Source of the DNA: Tomocerus qinae
Taxonomy: Eukaryota; Arthropoda; Collembola; Entomobryomorpha; Tomoceridae
Assembly (NCBI GenBank): GCA_020055645.1
Contig: CM034546.1
Coordinates: 9,920,001-9,984,000 of the forward strand
Reading direction: 5' to 3'
DNA: 64,000 nucleotides
The notes under the pieces were generated by a model that saw only the letters and a program-made list of their open reading frames with translations, had not been told where the DNA came from and ran no database searches. Numbering within the stretch: the stretch's first letter is position 1; every line of letters starts with the position of its first letter. A program made the position numbers and the translations under genes. Below are positions 35,700-47,247 of this stretch, piece by piece.

Positions 35700-36284
35700 T
35701 GAATCAGTAATCTCGGATCCGTTAGCACTTTTTCAAAAAAAGTTAATGAGGAATATGATAGTCAAGAGAGCATTGACGTTTGTTTGTATGCACCAGGACT
35801 TTAAGCTCCCGATACCCCAGATTTGGAAATCTGTGATTATCATCAAAATACATGTAAAAATTGATTTACAACTCTTGAAATTCTGTCTAAAGTTCTTAGC
35901 CGATTTTCTTGTGTGGTACATTTTTGGAATCCTGAATATAATGTATAAAATATACGATATACATTAATGGTATAATAGTATGCTCAATGAGTTACTTCAA
36001 TAGTCAAAAAATATTCTAAAATTTCATCTTCCTACTACCTAGGGGCAATAGGCATAGAAAAAAAATAATTTCCAGTGTAACAGGCACCGCCCACTAGCTA
36101 ATTTCCACACTTTAGCTCCGCTAATTAGTCACGCTCCCGAATTGTGCGTGACATTCTATTGGCTGAGAACACGTAAGCTCCTCCTACTTTGGGGGCGGGG
36201 CGAGGGCCGATTTCCACAGAAACTATGCAGGTTGCAAGAGATTTTCGGTGCCTGAGTCAATACGTTTGTATTAATATAGCATAA
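35700..36284. other. intergenic sequence with a possible repeat fragment
   Basis: A frame at 35692-35967 (start MGVESVISDPLALFQKK) resembles, at low level, a frame at 16557-16823 (MVVGPVVSDPSYSLGNFQKE). A TTCCACACTTTAGCTCCGCT segment at about 36106 resembles one beside the palindrome at 62851. No gene is claimed. Confidence 0.3.
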
Positions 36285-36690
36285 TATTATTGGTGATCGG
36301 TAACATACTCTGGCCACCCACTAGGGTCACATTTTTAACTTGCCCAAGCTGCAAAAATATAATGTTGGCCCAATGTCAGTTTTGACCGCCGGGACGTAGG
36401 GTCAGCGCTGAGCAAACTATTCGCCAACCTCTGCCCGTGGTTGGGTGGATGGACAAAAGGCAAAATATTAGCCAACGCTGGATAATGATTGGCAAATGGT
36501 CGGGAAAAGATCAGCAGTCGGCAACGTACTTCTTTTGAGATGGGGCCAACGCCTCCCTAATATTCGTGTTCTACATTTAGTTTAAAGACATCGAAAAATA
36601 CATGGCCGATGATTTGCCGATGTTGGCCCAACATAATAATATGTTTTGCAGCTTGGGTGGGGTATAAGATAACGTTACTTTGAGAGGGGC
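36285..36690 (+). mobile_element. Helitron internal fragment interrupted by a MITE
   Basis: TACTCTGGCCACCCACTAGG, CACATTTTTAACTTG and then TGGGGTATAAGATAACGTTA match the interior of Helitron copy 1 (about 27615-27680). A 315-bp insertion (36343-36657) separates the halves. It is bounded by CCCAAGCTGCAAAAATATAA and its near complement, with GTTGGCCCAA inside each end. Confidence 0.65.
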
Positions 36691-37861
36691 GCTGCTCCCC
36701 GTCCCCCACTGGATGCGTCCAAGGACGTACGTGCTGGGATATTAGTATGGACTGTTGCCAAAAAGGAGTGAACGCTAACACGTTCAAATTTTACTCTTTT
36801 TCGAGTACAGGAGTAGAGAACAAAACCTACAGCAAGCCGTAACAGAAGCTCGCTTGAGTAAGGCGACCATGTGCACATTTTTGGTAGAATGATAGTAGAA
36901 ATTGGTCTATTTTGATTACCAAGAACGTAAACTAAGGGGGTGGGGGGGGGGGGGCGCAGGACCCCCCTAACTCTGAGAAAAAGAGGATTTTTTTCAAAAA
37001 AGGCCAAAAATAGAAAAAAAATTCGCGCTTCGGCCGTATATGTGTTGTTATTAACACCATTTTTGGTTGCGCCTCCCCTTGACTATTTTCTATTTCTAGA
37101 TTGATTTTCTAGATACGTATCTGTTGATTACTAAATTCTACAGTAATTCAAATCAATATTGATCATAATTGACTATCAAAATCAAAAAGTTTTAAAATAA
37201 GTTATGTTTGACTATCAAAATATTAAATTTGGTAGGAGCGGAGTGAAATATTTTCCGCAAACAATTTATAGGAAACGCAATTGAACTTTTTAATACCCAT
37301 TTTCTACTTTGACTATCAAAATGAAACAAAGTGAGCGCGCGGTATCTCAGCAACCAATGGACCGATTTGTCCCAAAATCAATAGGGGTCGTCAGTGGTCC
37401 ATATAGGCATTGTTTTTGCCAAGTTTTGTCAATATTCGTTTTTGCATTTAAAAGTTATCGTGGGGACAGAAGGGCGGACAAACTGTGCGGTTCTATAAGC
37501 TCGCTTCCTCAAGCGATGAGCTAAAATTACAATAAAAAACACTCAATTTTCTAATTAATCGCATGACGCTACATTGCTAATTAAGGCTAACTCGGCCTTA
37601 AAATGGTCCATTGTCCAGTGATGGCAGTATGTATAATGTTGATTAAAAGTATCCGAGTCAAAAATGTGGTGGATAACCGAAGTAATTTGCCAATAGCCAA
37701 ATTCTCTTTCTAAACAAAAGGTTGACCCTAGGCTGTAATAAGGCGAAGTTTTGGAATATTTTTTGACTCTATCAACACGTAAAATCTGTACCTCTGGCCC
37801 TGGCCCACCTAATGAGAAAGCATGAAAAGGTCAATTGGAATTAACATAAAAATCTATGTAT
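36691..37861. other. repeat-rich intergenic sequence
   Basis: About 36820-36920 (ACCTACAGCAAGCCGTAACA and TGTGCACATTTTTGGTAGAA) recurs at about 57738-57830. A run of 14 G at about 36941 followed by ACCCCCCTAA resembles the G-rich hAT MITE at 38979. About 37310-37525 resembles the kind of tail sequence found in arthropod retroposons (ATTTAAAAGTTATCGTGGGG, ACAGAAGGGCGGACAAAC). No gene. Confidence 0.4.
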
Positions 37862-37949
37862 CTGAAATACATTCTACCCATTGTACAATATTGCCCCGGA
37901 ATACTAACTAGCTTTATTTATAACAGGACTTGGGTCCTGTGACCGGTAC
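37862..37949 (+). mobile_element. Helitron 3'-end fragment
   Basis: GAAATACATTCTACCCATTG through TGTGACCGG matches the last 85 bases of Helitron copy 1. The terminal stem is AGGAC-TTGG-GTCCT where copy 1 has AGGGC-TTGG-GCCCT, so the substitution is compensated on both sides. The CTAG end is lost. Confidence 0.7.
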
Positions 37950-38237
37950 ATTATATTAGTGATGAACCCAATTGAATTCCGGTGTAATTGGCCTACTAGA
38001 AACCATAATTCTTGCAAAATTGTTTGTAGATGCACTAGCCCCATGTACTACAGGACCTGGGTCCTGTGTTTAAGATAAAAGGATGTAGCGTAATAATGAA
38101 TGTTATGAGTAAATTACTTTTAAAATGACAAAATATCTTCTTACTTACATATGAAGACTGAAAATATTTTTGTAACTGGTCGCTCTTGTGCTGTTATATA
38201 GCAAGCAGCGTTAAATTATTGAATGTTTATCGACCAC

Positions 38238-38975
38238 TCACTATCATGTTCAGTTACAAGTTACAAGAATATCGTCCCTTAAGGATCGAAAAAGCCTGTA
38301 TCCACTTTCAGATTGGTGGACGAATAAGCCTAAATCCATTTTTTGTTTGGTGGACGAATAAGCCTAAAAATCTATTTTTTTGGTGGACGAATAAGTCTAT
38401 ATCCAATGTTCGTTTGGTGCAGGAAATAGCTTCTTTCATCTTGCAGCTTTGCTTGTAAAGTTATACGGGCGTATTGATACATAGTTAATATGGGCGGCGG
38501 AAATATTGAAATTTTATTCTTCCTTCCAGCCAGTTCAGTTTTATACAATATCAAAATACGAATTTGTCATTAAAAGTTTTGTTTTTTGTGTTATTGTGTA
38601 ATTAGCTAAAATTTTATAATGCTTATGTACATTATAGCATGATATATTTCAAGTATCAACATAAAAATAATAAATACTTCATTTCGTCTACTTGTTTATT
38701 CTTACTGTGCCCCGACAACTTTACGTGTTAGAGGATAGAGGCTATTTCGTGCACCAAACGTAAATTGCATAATCTAGGCTTTTTCCTGTACCAAACAAAA
38801 AATGGATTTGGCTTATTAGTCCACCAATCTGAAAGTGGATACAGGCTTTTTCGATTCTTAAGGGACGATATATTATGCGATATATTATACAAAGCAAACT
38901 CGATCGGACAAGAAAATACATAGACGATAAAATACATATATATTGCCTTCATGTCACATAACTGAACATGTAGTG
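38238..38975. mobile_element. inverted-repeat element with GGTGGACGAATAAG repeats
   Basis: CATGTTCAGTTA and ATATCGTCCCTTAAGGATCG on the left face their complements on the right. Arms of about 235 bp surround a loop at about 38472-38704. The left arm holds three copies of GGTGGACGAATAAG(C/T)CTA. Non-coding; the chance frames 38186-38458 and 38728-39021 fall in the arms. Confidence 0.6.
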
Positions 38976-39171
38976 TGGCAGGCACGTATCTAGAAATTTG
39001 TTCAAGGGGGGGCGGAAGCAAAAATTATACCAAAAAAAGACATATTCGCGCGAAGCGCGAAAAAATTTTGCAATTTTAGGCCATTTTTGAGAAAAAAATT
39101 CTCTTTTTCTCAGATTTAGGGGGGGCGTTGCGCCCCCCCCGCCCCCCTACTAAATACGTGCCTGAGTGTGG
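38972..39171 (+). mobile_element. hAT-like MITE with G-rich flanks
   Basis: The element spans 38979-39164 (186 bp). It has ends CAGGCACGTAT and ATACGTGCCTG, and AGTGTGG repeated on both sides (38972-38978 and 39165-39171). A GGGGGGG tract on the left and a GGGGGGG/CCCCCCC stretch on the right are typical of a widespread animal hAT MITE type. The duplication is 7 bp, one short of the usual hAT length. Confidence 0.7.
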
Positions 39172-41230
39172 GTTTATTTATCACCACAGAGGAAGAAAAG
39201 TGGTAAAAATGGACGTTAATTGCGACCTTTAAGGGAAGAAAGGAAGAATGTTTCACTTTTGTTTGAAGTCAATGAATAATTTCATATCAATAGCAAATGG
39301 CATAAATTCTAAATATCAAAAATGAACAAATTAAGAAATTTATAAAAAATGCGGTACATTATAAATGATTACTTAAAATTAATTATGATTTCGCACTTAA
39401 CTCACGCAGTATGTATCTTGTTACAATAATTAATCCTGAAGTAGTAAACCTTGCTTTTCTTTGGTAAAAAAGTCGTCATACAGTTAGAAGTGACAGTCCT
39501 CAAGACAATATGCAAGGTTTCAATAAAATATTTAAGCGTTTTTCAGCTCATTGCTTTGGTCTGTGCGAAACAAAGACGCCAAGCAAGTTTTCGTTTAAAA
39601 TATGAGTATACGATACGGTTCACATAATTGTGTCTCTTTAAAAGAATATTTGTATTATATGTGGAAATGATATTAGATTGTTAGAATTAGAGGATTACTT
39701 ATTATCCGTCTTGTTCAGAAGGATAAAAATTGTCATTATGTTTACCATCACAAGTTATGCTATAAAATTTTATATGGGGTAGATATAAATATTTTAAACA
39801 TTAATCTCCCTAACTTTATGAATGTTAGGGATAATCTAGAATATTGATTGAAAAATCAACGGGAAATTTAAGTACGTATCCCTAAAAATAACTAAAATAT
39901 TAGTTTAGCTGAATAACTTTTGAATTAAACTTAGGCTTTCAAACCACCTCTATTCAGAATCATAACAATAATAAAATGGTTTATAGGAAAGAATTTTAAA
40001 ATCTACTCTTAACCAATAGTCACGGAAGTAAGCATAGGAATATTTGTCTATTGCAGTATCTTAACTGCAATATGTAGTAAAGTAGGTAATAACACTTATA
40101 ACATGCACAAAAACTAGAACAGAAAGAGAAGATCATGATATTTATACGTACAACTATATCGCCGAATACAGACCAGTGTCCTGAATTTGTTACAGTATAT
40201 GTTACAGTATTATTTGTTTTTTAAAAGGCTTATGGAAATATTTAGTTTGCTTAACCATTTCCCTTACACAATAAACCTTCCCTACAGCCCTGATAAAAGA
40301 CATTTATAGGCTACTAGTTACTAGTCAACCCACCTGAAAGGAGCGAACCTAGCGCTCGAGAAATTCAGCAGGCCACCCATCACAGTAATAAAAACAAATC
40401 TGAAAAAAATCATCGGTATTAGCCTTAGGTTATTATGTTTACATTGTAAATACAATATTTTAAATATACTTTAATTTTCTACAGCGGTTGGAAAAATTAG
40501 CTGCGGCGCCAACATTCTGATCAAAAGGAAGATCCTAAACCAATATATAACACCAATACAGGGAACAATGAAAGACTCCATTTTTAATAAACACTCCAAA
40601 AAGTTCCCATTTAAAATCAGAAAAATAAGATTCCCTAGATTTTAGAAAAATGTACAAATCCAATGAGTACACTATACAAATAAATATTTTTATGGAAAAA
40701 ATAGTATTCCGCAGTTATTTAATTTTGCAAAAAAGGTGTGCAAACTGGCACGAAGTAATAAAGGGGGCAGTAAAAAGTATTACCAGCTCTATTAAAAAAT
40801 GGCAAATAAATTTGCCCATATATATAGCAGAACCAGTTTGAAGTTTTGCTAGTAGTTTTGAAATGCTAATTAATATGCCTAATGTTTCGAAATGTCCCCT
40901 TTCGCAAATCATCTCCATTCAATCACCAATAATCATCTTATGTAAATTTCTATTATGTTTTGATGCTATAATATTTTGAAACGACTCATTTCAGTGGTTA
41001 AGAGGAAGTAGGCTTGCATGCGCATGCCTATTTTGCTTTTAAGGAACGTGCATATGTTACGTGTGCAGTCAGCGTTGCGTTATGCATGGGGGAGGGAATT
41101 TTGCGTTACGTAATACGTTCCCTAGATTCTCCCTACCATACATACATACATAGATGGTTGATTTTTTAAAGTCTGCGATTATATATAGGCTATACTTTTG
41201 ACTCATCCAGGACATCATCCAATATTCATA
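39172..41230. other. AT-rich intergenic sequence, 2 kb
   Basis: No gene is visible. At about 40996-41050, TTAAGAGGAAGTAGGC and a GCATGCGCATGC hairpin resemble the right end of the piggyBac-like MITE at 41625. The opposed frames near 40650-40918 do not look coding. Confidence 0.35.
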
Positions 41231-41620
41231 TCACTCTATAATATAAACGTCATCGAAATGTATGTTGTATGTTTGTGTGTACGGATGTTGTAATGTTATG
41301 AATGTTATTACTCGGCCACCGTACTGTTATTTCAAAATGTATTAACAACACAGTTTGATTTATTTGCAAAAGATGTTAAATTCCATCCAGATAGAACTTG
41401 GTTTTATGCATACACGCTTGCGCGGTGATAAAATTATGAAAGTCACTGTTGTGAGACGTGGTAGTTGAAATTCTTTCTTTCAAATTTAATATACCGTGCC
41501 GTGAGCTTATTTTATACGCAGGAAAGTTTAAAATTTGGCTATTCACATTAAAACTATATTTTTTTCAATTCGCAAATGGTTTTAAGCTAATAGGAGGTTA
41601 AATTAAAAATGTTATACGTC

Positions 41621-42209
41621 TTAAGGGTGGCTTCCCCCTTTTGCCTGCGATGAGAACAGGTCACAGGGTCAACTTATAGCTTTGAAGCAGTTATATTCTG
41701 AAAGTTCCAGTTTTTGCCTAGGGCACCTGAAGGCCGGAATTTTGAAAAAAAAGTTTTAAATATTTTTAATCTTTTTTTGAAAATAAAAAAATTGAGTACG
41801 AATTTACATTGAGCTGCGAAATATGGTGTCTTTTTTCCTATTTCTAATTTTAAATCGGAAAAAAGGGCTTTCAAGTGCCCTAGTACTTTTTGCGGTCTTT
41901 CGAATAAGCTACTACACTCTTCTGTACGCTTATCCAAAACGCTTATCTCATCGCAGGGAGATTTCCCTACTCATAATGCATTGCAGAGAAAGTTGAGGGT
42001 TCATTCATAAGTAACAATCATCAGCTCATATTATCTCATATCTCCTTGCCCCAAACCACCAAATTCTCATTCCTGGTTAATCCCGCATTACATCCTATCC
42101 TAAATACGTCAACCTTGCGTTGCAGCGGCTTCGTTCATAGATTGACCAACTATGTGAACGGCCCGTTGCGAAGCTGTGTTCAAAGGGTTAAGAGGGAAGT
42201 AGTCCTTAA
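41621..42209 (+). mobile_element. piggyBac-like MITE with TTAA duplication
   Basis: The element spans 41625-42205 and is flanked by TTAA on both sides. Inner ends are GGGTGGCTTCCC and, inverted, GGACTACTTCCC. Helitron copy 1 gives the empty site ACGTCTTAAATAGAAAA (about 27193-27208) with one TTAA. TTAA targeting is the mark of piggyBac-type transposases (also Kolobok). The minus-strand frame at 41674-41937 is not recognisable as a transposase. Confidence 0.75.
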
Positions 42210-43096
42210 ATAGAAAAGTTAAATCCATTCTTAAATAGAAAATAATCAGAGCGAGATGAAGTGGTAAACAATTTTTTTATTTTAAATGTGTACGTTTTGA
42301 ATCTGCCACTTTTGTGTTATAGAGATTTGTTATCATAAAATTATGACTTCTAATATGACGTCACAAATCGTGATGATGATAGGATTAGGATTAGGAAGAG
42401 TATAAGTAGCCCATAAAAAGTTTAGGTGGGTGAATATTTATGAATATAGAATATTTCTTTAATGTGATTCCATTTTCGTAGGTCATAGTCATGAATGTCA
42501 TGGAAGTTGACATTTTCCTTGCATTGACACTATACAACGGTAGTATATGTAATTAGTTATTCCAAATCAAAAAAACAAAATTTCATAAAACTTCAGCGTA
42601 TTACGACCAAGGGCCAATATTTTTGTGTTGGAATTTTATTGTGACTATCGGTACTTACTCTGGTCACCCATTATGGTCACATTTTTGACTTGGGGTATAA
42701 TGTTACGTCTACGTTACTCTGACTCACCATTATATTGCCAAGCTTAGATGTAAGCATCCCATCCATTATAACCAACATCCCCATCCAGGTGTATGAATTG
42801 GCTGAAAGGGATGTGTTGGTGATGGCTGTAGTGGTACTTTATTTGGAAACTGGGGATGGGCTATATTAGATAGATTACTTTATTTGAATATTGGTGGTGG
42901 GCTGGATAAGATGTTGATCTTTTCTTGGGGTTTGGTGATGATGGGATGGATGGGGTTGGATGTTCCAACTTTTTCATTGGATGGGATGTTTACCTACAAC
43001 TTACGTCTATGCTGCAAAGTTTTATTCTGTTTTATCCGACCAAGCAAATAAACTGCTTCCCCTCACGCACTAGGCGGGTGAGGGAAAGAAGGGAAC

Positions 43097-44764
43097 ATTC
43101 CTAGTATACCGACGCTCAACGGAATAGACCGATATATAGCTCATTCGAAAGATCTCGTCGAGTACATCACGAATATGGTATTGGTTTTTGGGGCAACCCC
43201 CCAAATAAGAAAGTTATGGTCGGTTAAAGTTGAAAATATGACTATTTCGATGCCTAAGTTTTCAGAATACGAAGAGTTACAAGTTCTTCAGGACATCGTT
43301 GTTTTGCTCTTCATGTTGAATTTACTTGTAACTATGGCAACGTAGCTAACAAGATTATGTAGGATTGGTTTTGTAAAATTCTTAATTGCACTTTAACTTC
43401 TATTTTGGGCTTCTTTATTGTTCTAACTTCAATTTTCGTCATTTTTGATTTGGTTAGTGGCACGCGGTCACAATTTGCATTTTTAAACCTAACCTAATTA
43501 ATATTAATTGAAATTGGACATGGCACGTGTCACAGTTAGCATTTTTTAAACCTAACCTAATTAAAATTGATGGAAATGGAACATGGGATATGGTCAAAAT
43601 TAGCATTTTTTAAAACCTAACCTAATTAAAATTGATGAAAATTAAACATGGCACGTGGTCACAATTAGCATTTTTTTAAAACCTACATAATTAAAATTGA
43701 TGGAAATCGAACATGGACGTGGTCACAATTAGCATTTTTTTAAAACATAACCTAATTAAAATTGATGAAAATTAAACATGGCACGTGGTCACAATTAGCA
43801 TTTTTTTAAAACCTAACCTAATTAAAATTGATGAAAATTAAACATGGACGTGGTCACAATTAGCATTTTTTTAAAACCTAACCTAATTAAAATTGATGAA
43901 AATTAAACATGGCACGTGGTCACAATTAGCATTTTTTTAAAACCTAACCTAATTAAAATTGATGAAAATTAAACATGGCACGTGGTCACAATTAGCATTT
44001 TTTTAAAACCTAACCTAATTAAAATTGATGAAAATTAAACATGGCACGTGGTCACAATTAGCATTTTTTTAAAACCTAACCTAATTAAAATTGATGAAAA
44101 TTAAACATGGACGTGGTCACAATTAGCATTTTTTTAAAACCTAACCTAATTAAAATTGATGAAAATTAAACATGGCACGTGGTCACAATTAGCATTTTTT
44201 TAAAACCTAACCTAATTAAAATTGATGAAAATTAAACATGGACGTGGTCACAATTAGCATTTTTTTAAAACCTAACCTAATTAAAATTGATGAAAATTAA
44301 ACATGGCACGTGGTCACAATTAGCATTTTTTTAAAACCTAACCTAATTAAAATTGAAAGAAATCGAAAAAGGGACGTGGTCACAATTAGCATTTTTTTAA
44401 AACTAACTAAATCAAAAAGTGACGAAAATTGAAGTTAGAACAATGAAGAAACCCAAAATAGAAGTTAAAGTGCAAATAAGAATTTTACAAAACCAACCAT
44501 ACATAATGTTATTAGCTAAGTTGCCATAGTTATAAGTAAATTCAACATGAAGAGCAAAACAACGATGTCCTAAAGAACTTGTAACTCTTCGTTTCCTGAA
44601 AACGTAGGCATCGAAATAGTCATATTTTCAACTTTAACCGACCATAACTTTCTTATTTGGGGGGTTGCCCCAAAAACCAATACCATATTCGTGATGTACT
44701 CGACGAGATCTTTCGAATGAGCTATATATCGGTCTATTCCGTTGAGCGTCGGTATACTAGGATT
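43097..44764. mobile_element. foldback element with 66-bp minisatellite core
   Basis: The element spans 43100-44761. The ends are CCTAGTATACCGACGCTCAA and its complement, with ATT outside both. Arms of about 358 bp (43100-43457, 44404-44761) are nearly identical. It sits inside Helitron copy 2. Non-coding; the minus-strand frame 44570-44791 lies on the right arm. Confidence 0.8.
43460..44403 (+). repeat. 66-bp minisatellite
   Basis: About 14 units read CATGGCACGTGGTCACAATT, AGCATTTTTTTAAAACCTAA and CCTAATTAAAATTGATGAAA. Units alternate between 66 and 65 bp through GGCACG versus GGACG. Central copies are identical; edge copies have diverged. Confidence 0.88.
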
Positions 44765-44796
44765 TAGCCGAAAGAAGTTTCTGAAATACATTCTAT

Positions 44797-45529
44797 CAGG
44801 GTTGTGGGTCGGGTTTTTTATGGGTTGGGGTTTTTTGGAAAAAAACCCACCCCGCTTTACTTAAAAAACCCCGGGTTTATTGGGTTTTTTGGGTTTTTTA
44901 CAAAACATACAAAAATGTGCACTACAGCTCCATCTAGATACGCAATGCATACTAATTTCTATTCAAGAATGTAAACAAATGCATAAATAATCAGATGGAA
45001 ACAAATATAGCTTCTACACTTCTACGCGTAATTAATGTATCGTAATGTGAGGACTATAATAATATTAGTTTTATGTATACTTTAGTCATTGTCATTGTAT
45101 TGTGAAGATTATGTTTATAATATTGTTGTACACAATTTCAATTTATCACTTACATGCTTTGCAATTAAAGCTTCAAATTAACAAAGGAATAATTTCATAA
45201 AGTCAATATAATCAGTAAAATTATAATGCTTAATATTTTACTAGTTGTTATCAAACAGTAATAATAATGTAGGTGTTCACAAAAATACTGCATTTGCTAC
45301 GTTACAACATAATAAAATTAAACTTTTCTGCTTTAATTTTTCTTTTCATTGACGTAAGTAATAGTAGTTGACACAGTTGTTGTTGTTGTCAGCTGTAGTT
45401 TTCATATATGGTATAGTATAGGCTTGTATTTATACCTATAGTTATATAAAAAACCCTTAAACCCAAAAAACCCAAAAAACCCGGGGTCGAGGGTTTTTTC
45501 CTAAAAAACCCGGGTTTTTCGATACCTTG
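44797..45529 (-). mobile_element. hAT-type element B (reverse copy of element A)
   Basis: It starts CAGGGTTGTGGG and ends GATACCTTG, the inverse of the element at 9156-9902, with the same GGGTTTTTT/AAAACCC tracts and related interior. No 8-bp duplication is found here, which agrees with loss of the Helitron sequence expected on its right. Confidence 0.7.
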
Positions 45530-46676
45530 AAAGGTACACAGCTATGCAATAAATAGGTTTGGCTCGATTTGCATTTCGCGATGTACTACCTAGTACATGA
45601 AACATTCCTGCAAGTAAGCCCTCGCGGCTTGAGCGGTAGCATAGCTCTACTAATCAATAGTATAACCGTACTATCCCCCTAGCACACTCATCAAATATTC
45701 AAGTTTTAGAAAATACCTCATCCTAATGCAATAATATCCCAAAATAATAATTCCATTGGCACTAACTTTCACTGCCTTTCGAACGATACCTCACATCAGT
45801 ATTTTTCGACATGATAAGGTGTTTCACCTTTGCCATCTCATATAGGGCTTCAATTTCGAAAATCCATTTCTGCCCAATAACCTTCATTTATAAATGGCTT
45901 TCATTTTAATCCATTAGAATTCCTTGTATGAGTAATTTATTCGTAATTTTGAAAGGGAAGAAAGGCGAATTTTTCAAAATATTAAATACACTTCTAAGAT
46001 ATTGTAATGGTCGAAATTTGTTAAAAGTTGCATTCAAATCAATTCAGTAGTTTCGGAAAGCTGCTAGTTAGTTCATATATAGAATATCTTTAAATCAAGG
46101 AATTAGCGACTTCCGTAAGGAACTGTATTTAGTAGTGTAAAATTTGTTCTCATAAACCGGGAATTAGTTACTATACTATTGTTCTCGACCACATTCGAAT
46201 ATATTATAATACAATCAACATTAATGAATATTGTGAATATTGGCTTGTGAACAAATGACTATTTACTTAAACGTGAACAGAAACATGTTCTTAAACCTTA
46301 AGGTAGTGAAAAGACAAGCTGAGACCGAAAATATTATTTAAACGATCATGATCACTGCTGCATTAGTAATTGACAAATTTTGAAACCGAAAATGGACACA
46401 TGTCAGGGTTTATAAAGTATTAAAAGGGCCATTAAAAATTTTATTACAATTGTTTTCTTTGTTCAATTGCTCAAATATACTGATATTCATAGCTAGGCTA
46501 TTGCTTTATAATTTAGTTCAGAAAATATTATTATGCTATATAATATGCTTTGCTTGTTATTATGTAGATTTGCAAAAATGTTGCACGTATCCGTTGATAT
46601 AACAGCTGCTTTCTTTTACATGATCACATAATAGCGTATAGGGATAGGGGGAAGTGGATACATCTTTCCTTTACTA
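45530..46676. other. intergenic sequence, no gene seen
   Basis: AT-rich sequence between the hAT-type element B and the IR fragment. Nothing recognisable. Confidence 0.3.
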
Positions 46677-47000
46677 CAGTCTAAAGTATCTACTGACGGA
46701 ATAAACTTGAAAGAAACTGAAAGAAACAAATGTCGTCAAACCTATGTATTGTGAATTCAAACGATGTAACGGTTATAAAATCCAATCGTATTTTCGAGTC
46801 ATGCAAGAAACAGGTTATTTTAAAAAGTATTTTAAACAAAAAACACAGGTATTTTTTAACCGATAAAAATACCATTCAGCACTAAAGCATCTCACATTGC
46901 ATTTCCCCCATATAAATCTGACGATGAAGATTAATAATTCTTCGTGTCTCATTCACATTCATGCTTGCTCCTTGTTTCTTTACAATAGTTTCTGAACTCT
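46677..47000 (+). pseudogene. IR pseudogene fragment (second lobe to M4)
   Basis: Translated pieces match the last third of the IR paralogues: SKVSTDGINLKET, YKIQSYFRVMQETGYFKKYF, YHSALKH and PHINLTMKI. They correspond to the end of the ligand-binding domain and the start of M4. The frame changes at least twice and the first two thirds of the gene are missing. It runs straight into the NACHT remnant at about 47010. Confidence 0.75.
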
Positions 47001-47009
47001 TCTGCAAAT

Positions 47010-47247
47010 ATAAATTTATGCTGAAAATTGAAATTTCACGTGCTCTTAGTAATCTCAAAAGTTCTGGGAAATTATCTTATTTCTTTCATTACAAAAAAAT
47101 ATGGTCATTAAATGTAGCAGACAGCATTTTTGACATGACAGCAAGTAGAATTAAAGTCGACTTAATGAAACAAAATCACCCACTTTTAAATTCCTCCTAC
47201 TAAATGAAACTGCTCTAATCAATTTTGTTTCGAATTCCACAATTTAA
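47010..47247 (+). pseudogene. degraded NACHT-gene 3' end
   Basis: Pieces translate as ALSNLKSSGK, IKVDLMKQNHPLLN and, in another frame, INFVSNSTI with a stop. They match ASLKSSSRHK, IKVDSMKQNYPLLS and INFDSNSTI at the end of the main NACHT protein. TTTAATAATACAG follows, like the 3' flank of the main gene. About 95% of the gene is missing. Confidence 0.75.

Larger units (their letters stand above)
41231..44796 (+). mobile_element. Helitron copy 2, with nested insertions and lost 3' end
   Basis: The copy starts TCACTCTATAATATAAACGTC after an A, like copy 1, and follows it to about 43096. It then resumes after the foldback element (about 44779-44796, GAAATACATTCTAT). The piggyBac-like MITE and the foldback element are nested inside. 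The last 80 bases of the Helitron are missing where the hAT-type element B begins, so that junction is a rearrangement. Confidence 0.7.

Noticed and set aside
41674-41937. 87-codon minus-strand frame as a piggyBac transposase fragment
   Set aside because: It has no DDD-type motifs and is too short; the element appears non-autonomous.
43460-44403. CRISPR-like regular repeat array
   Set aside because: Units are contiguous with no unique spacers, and the setting is eukaryotic; it is a minisatellite.
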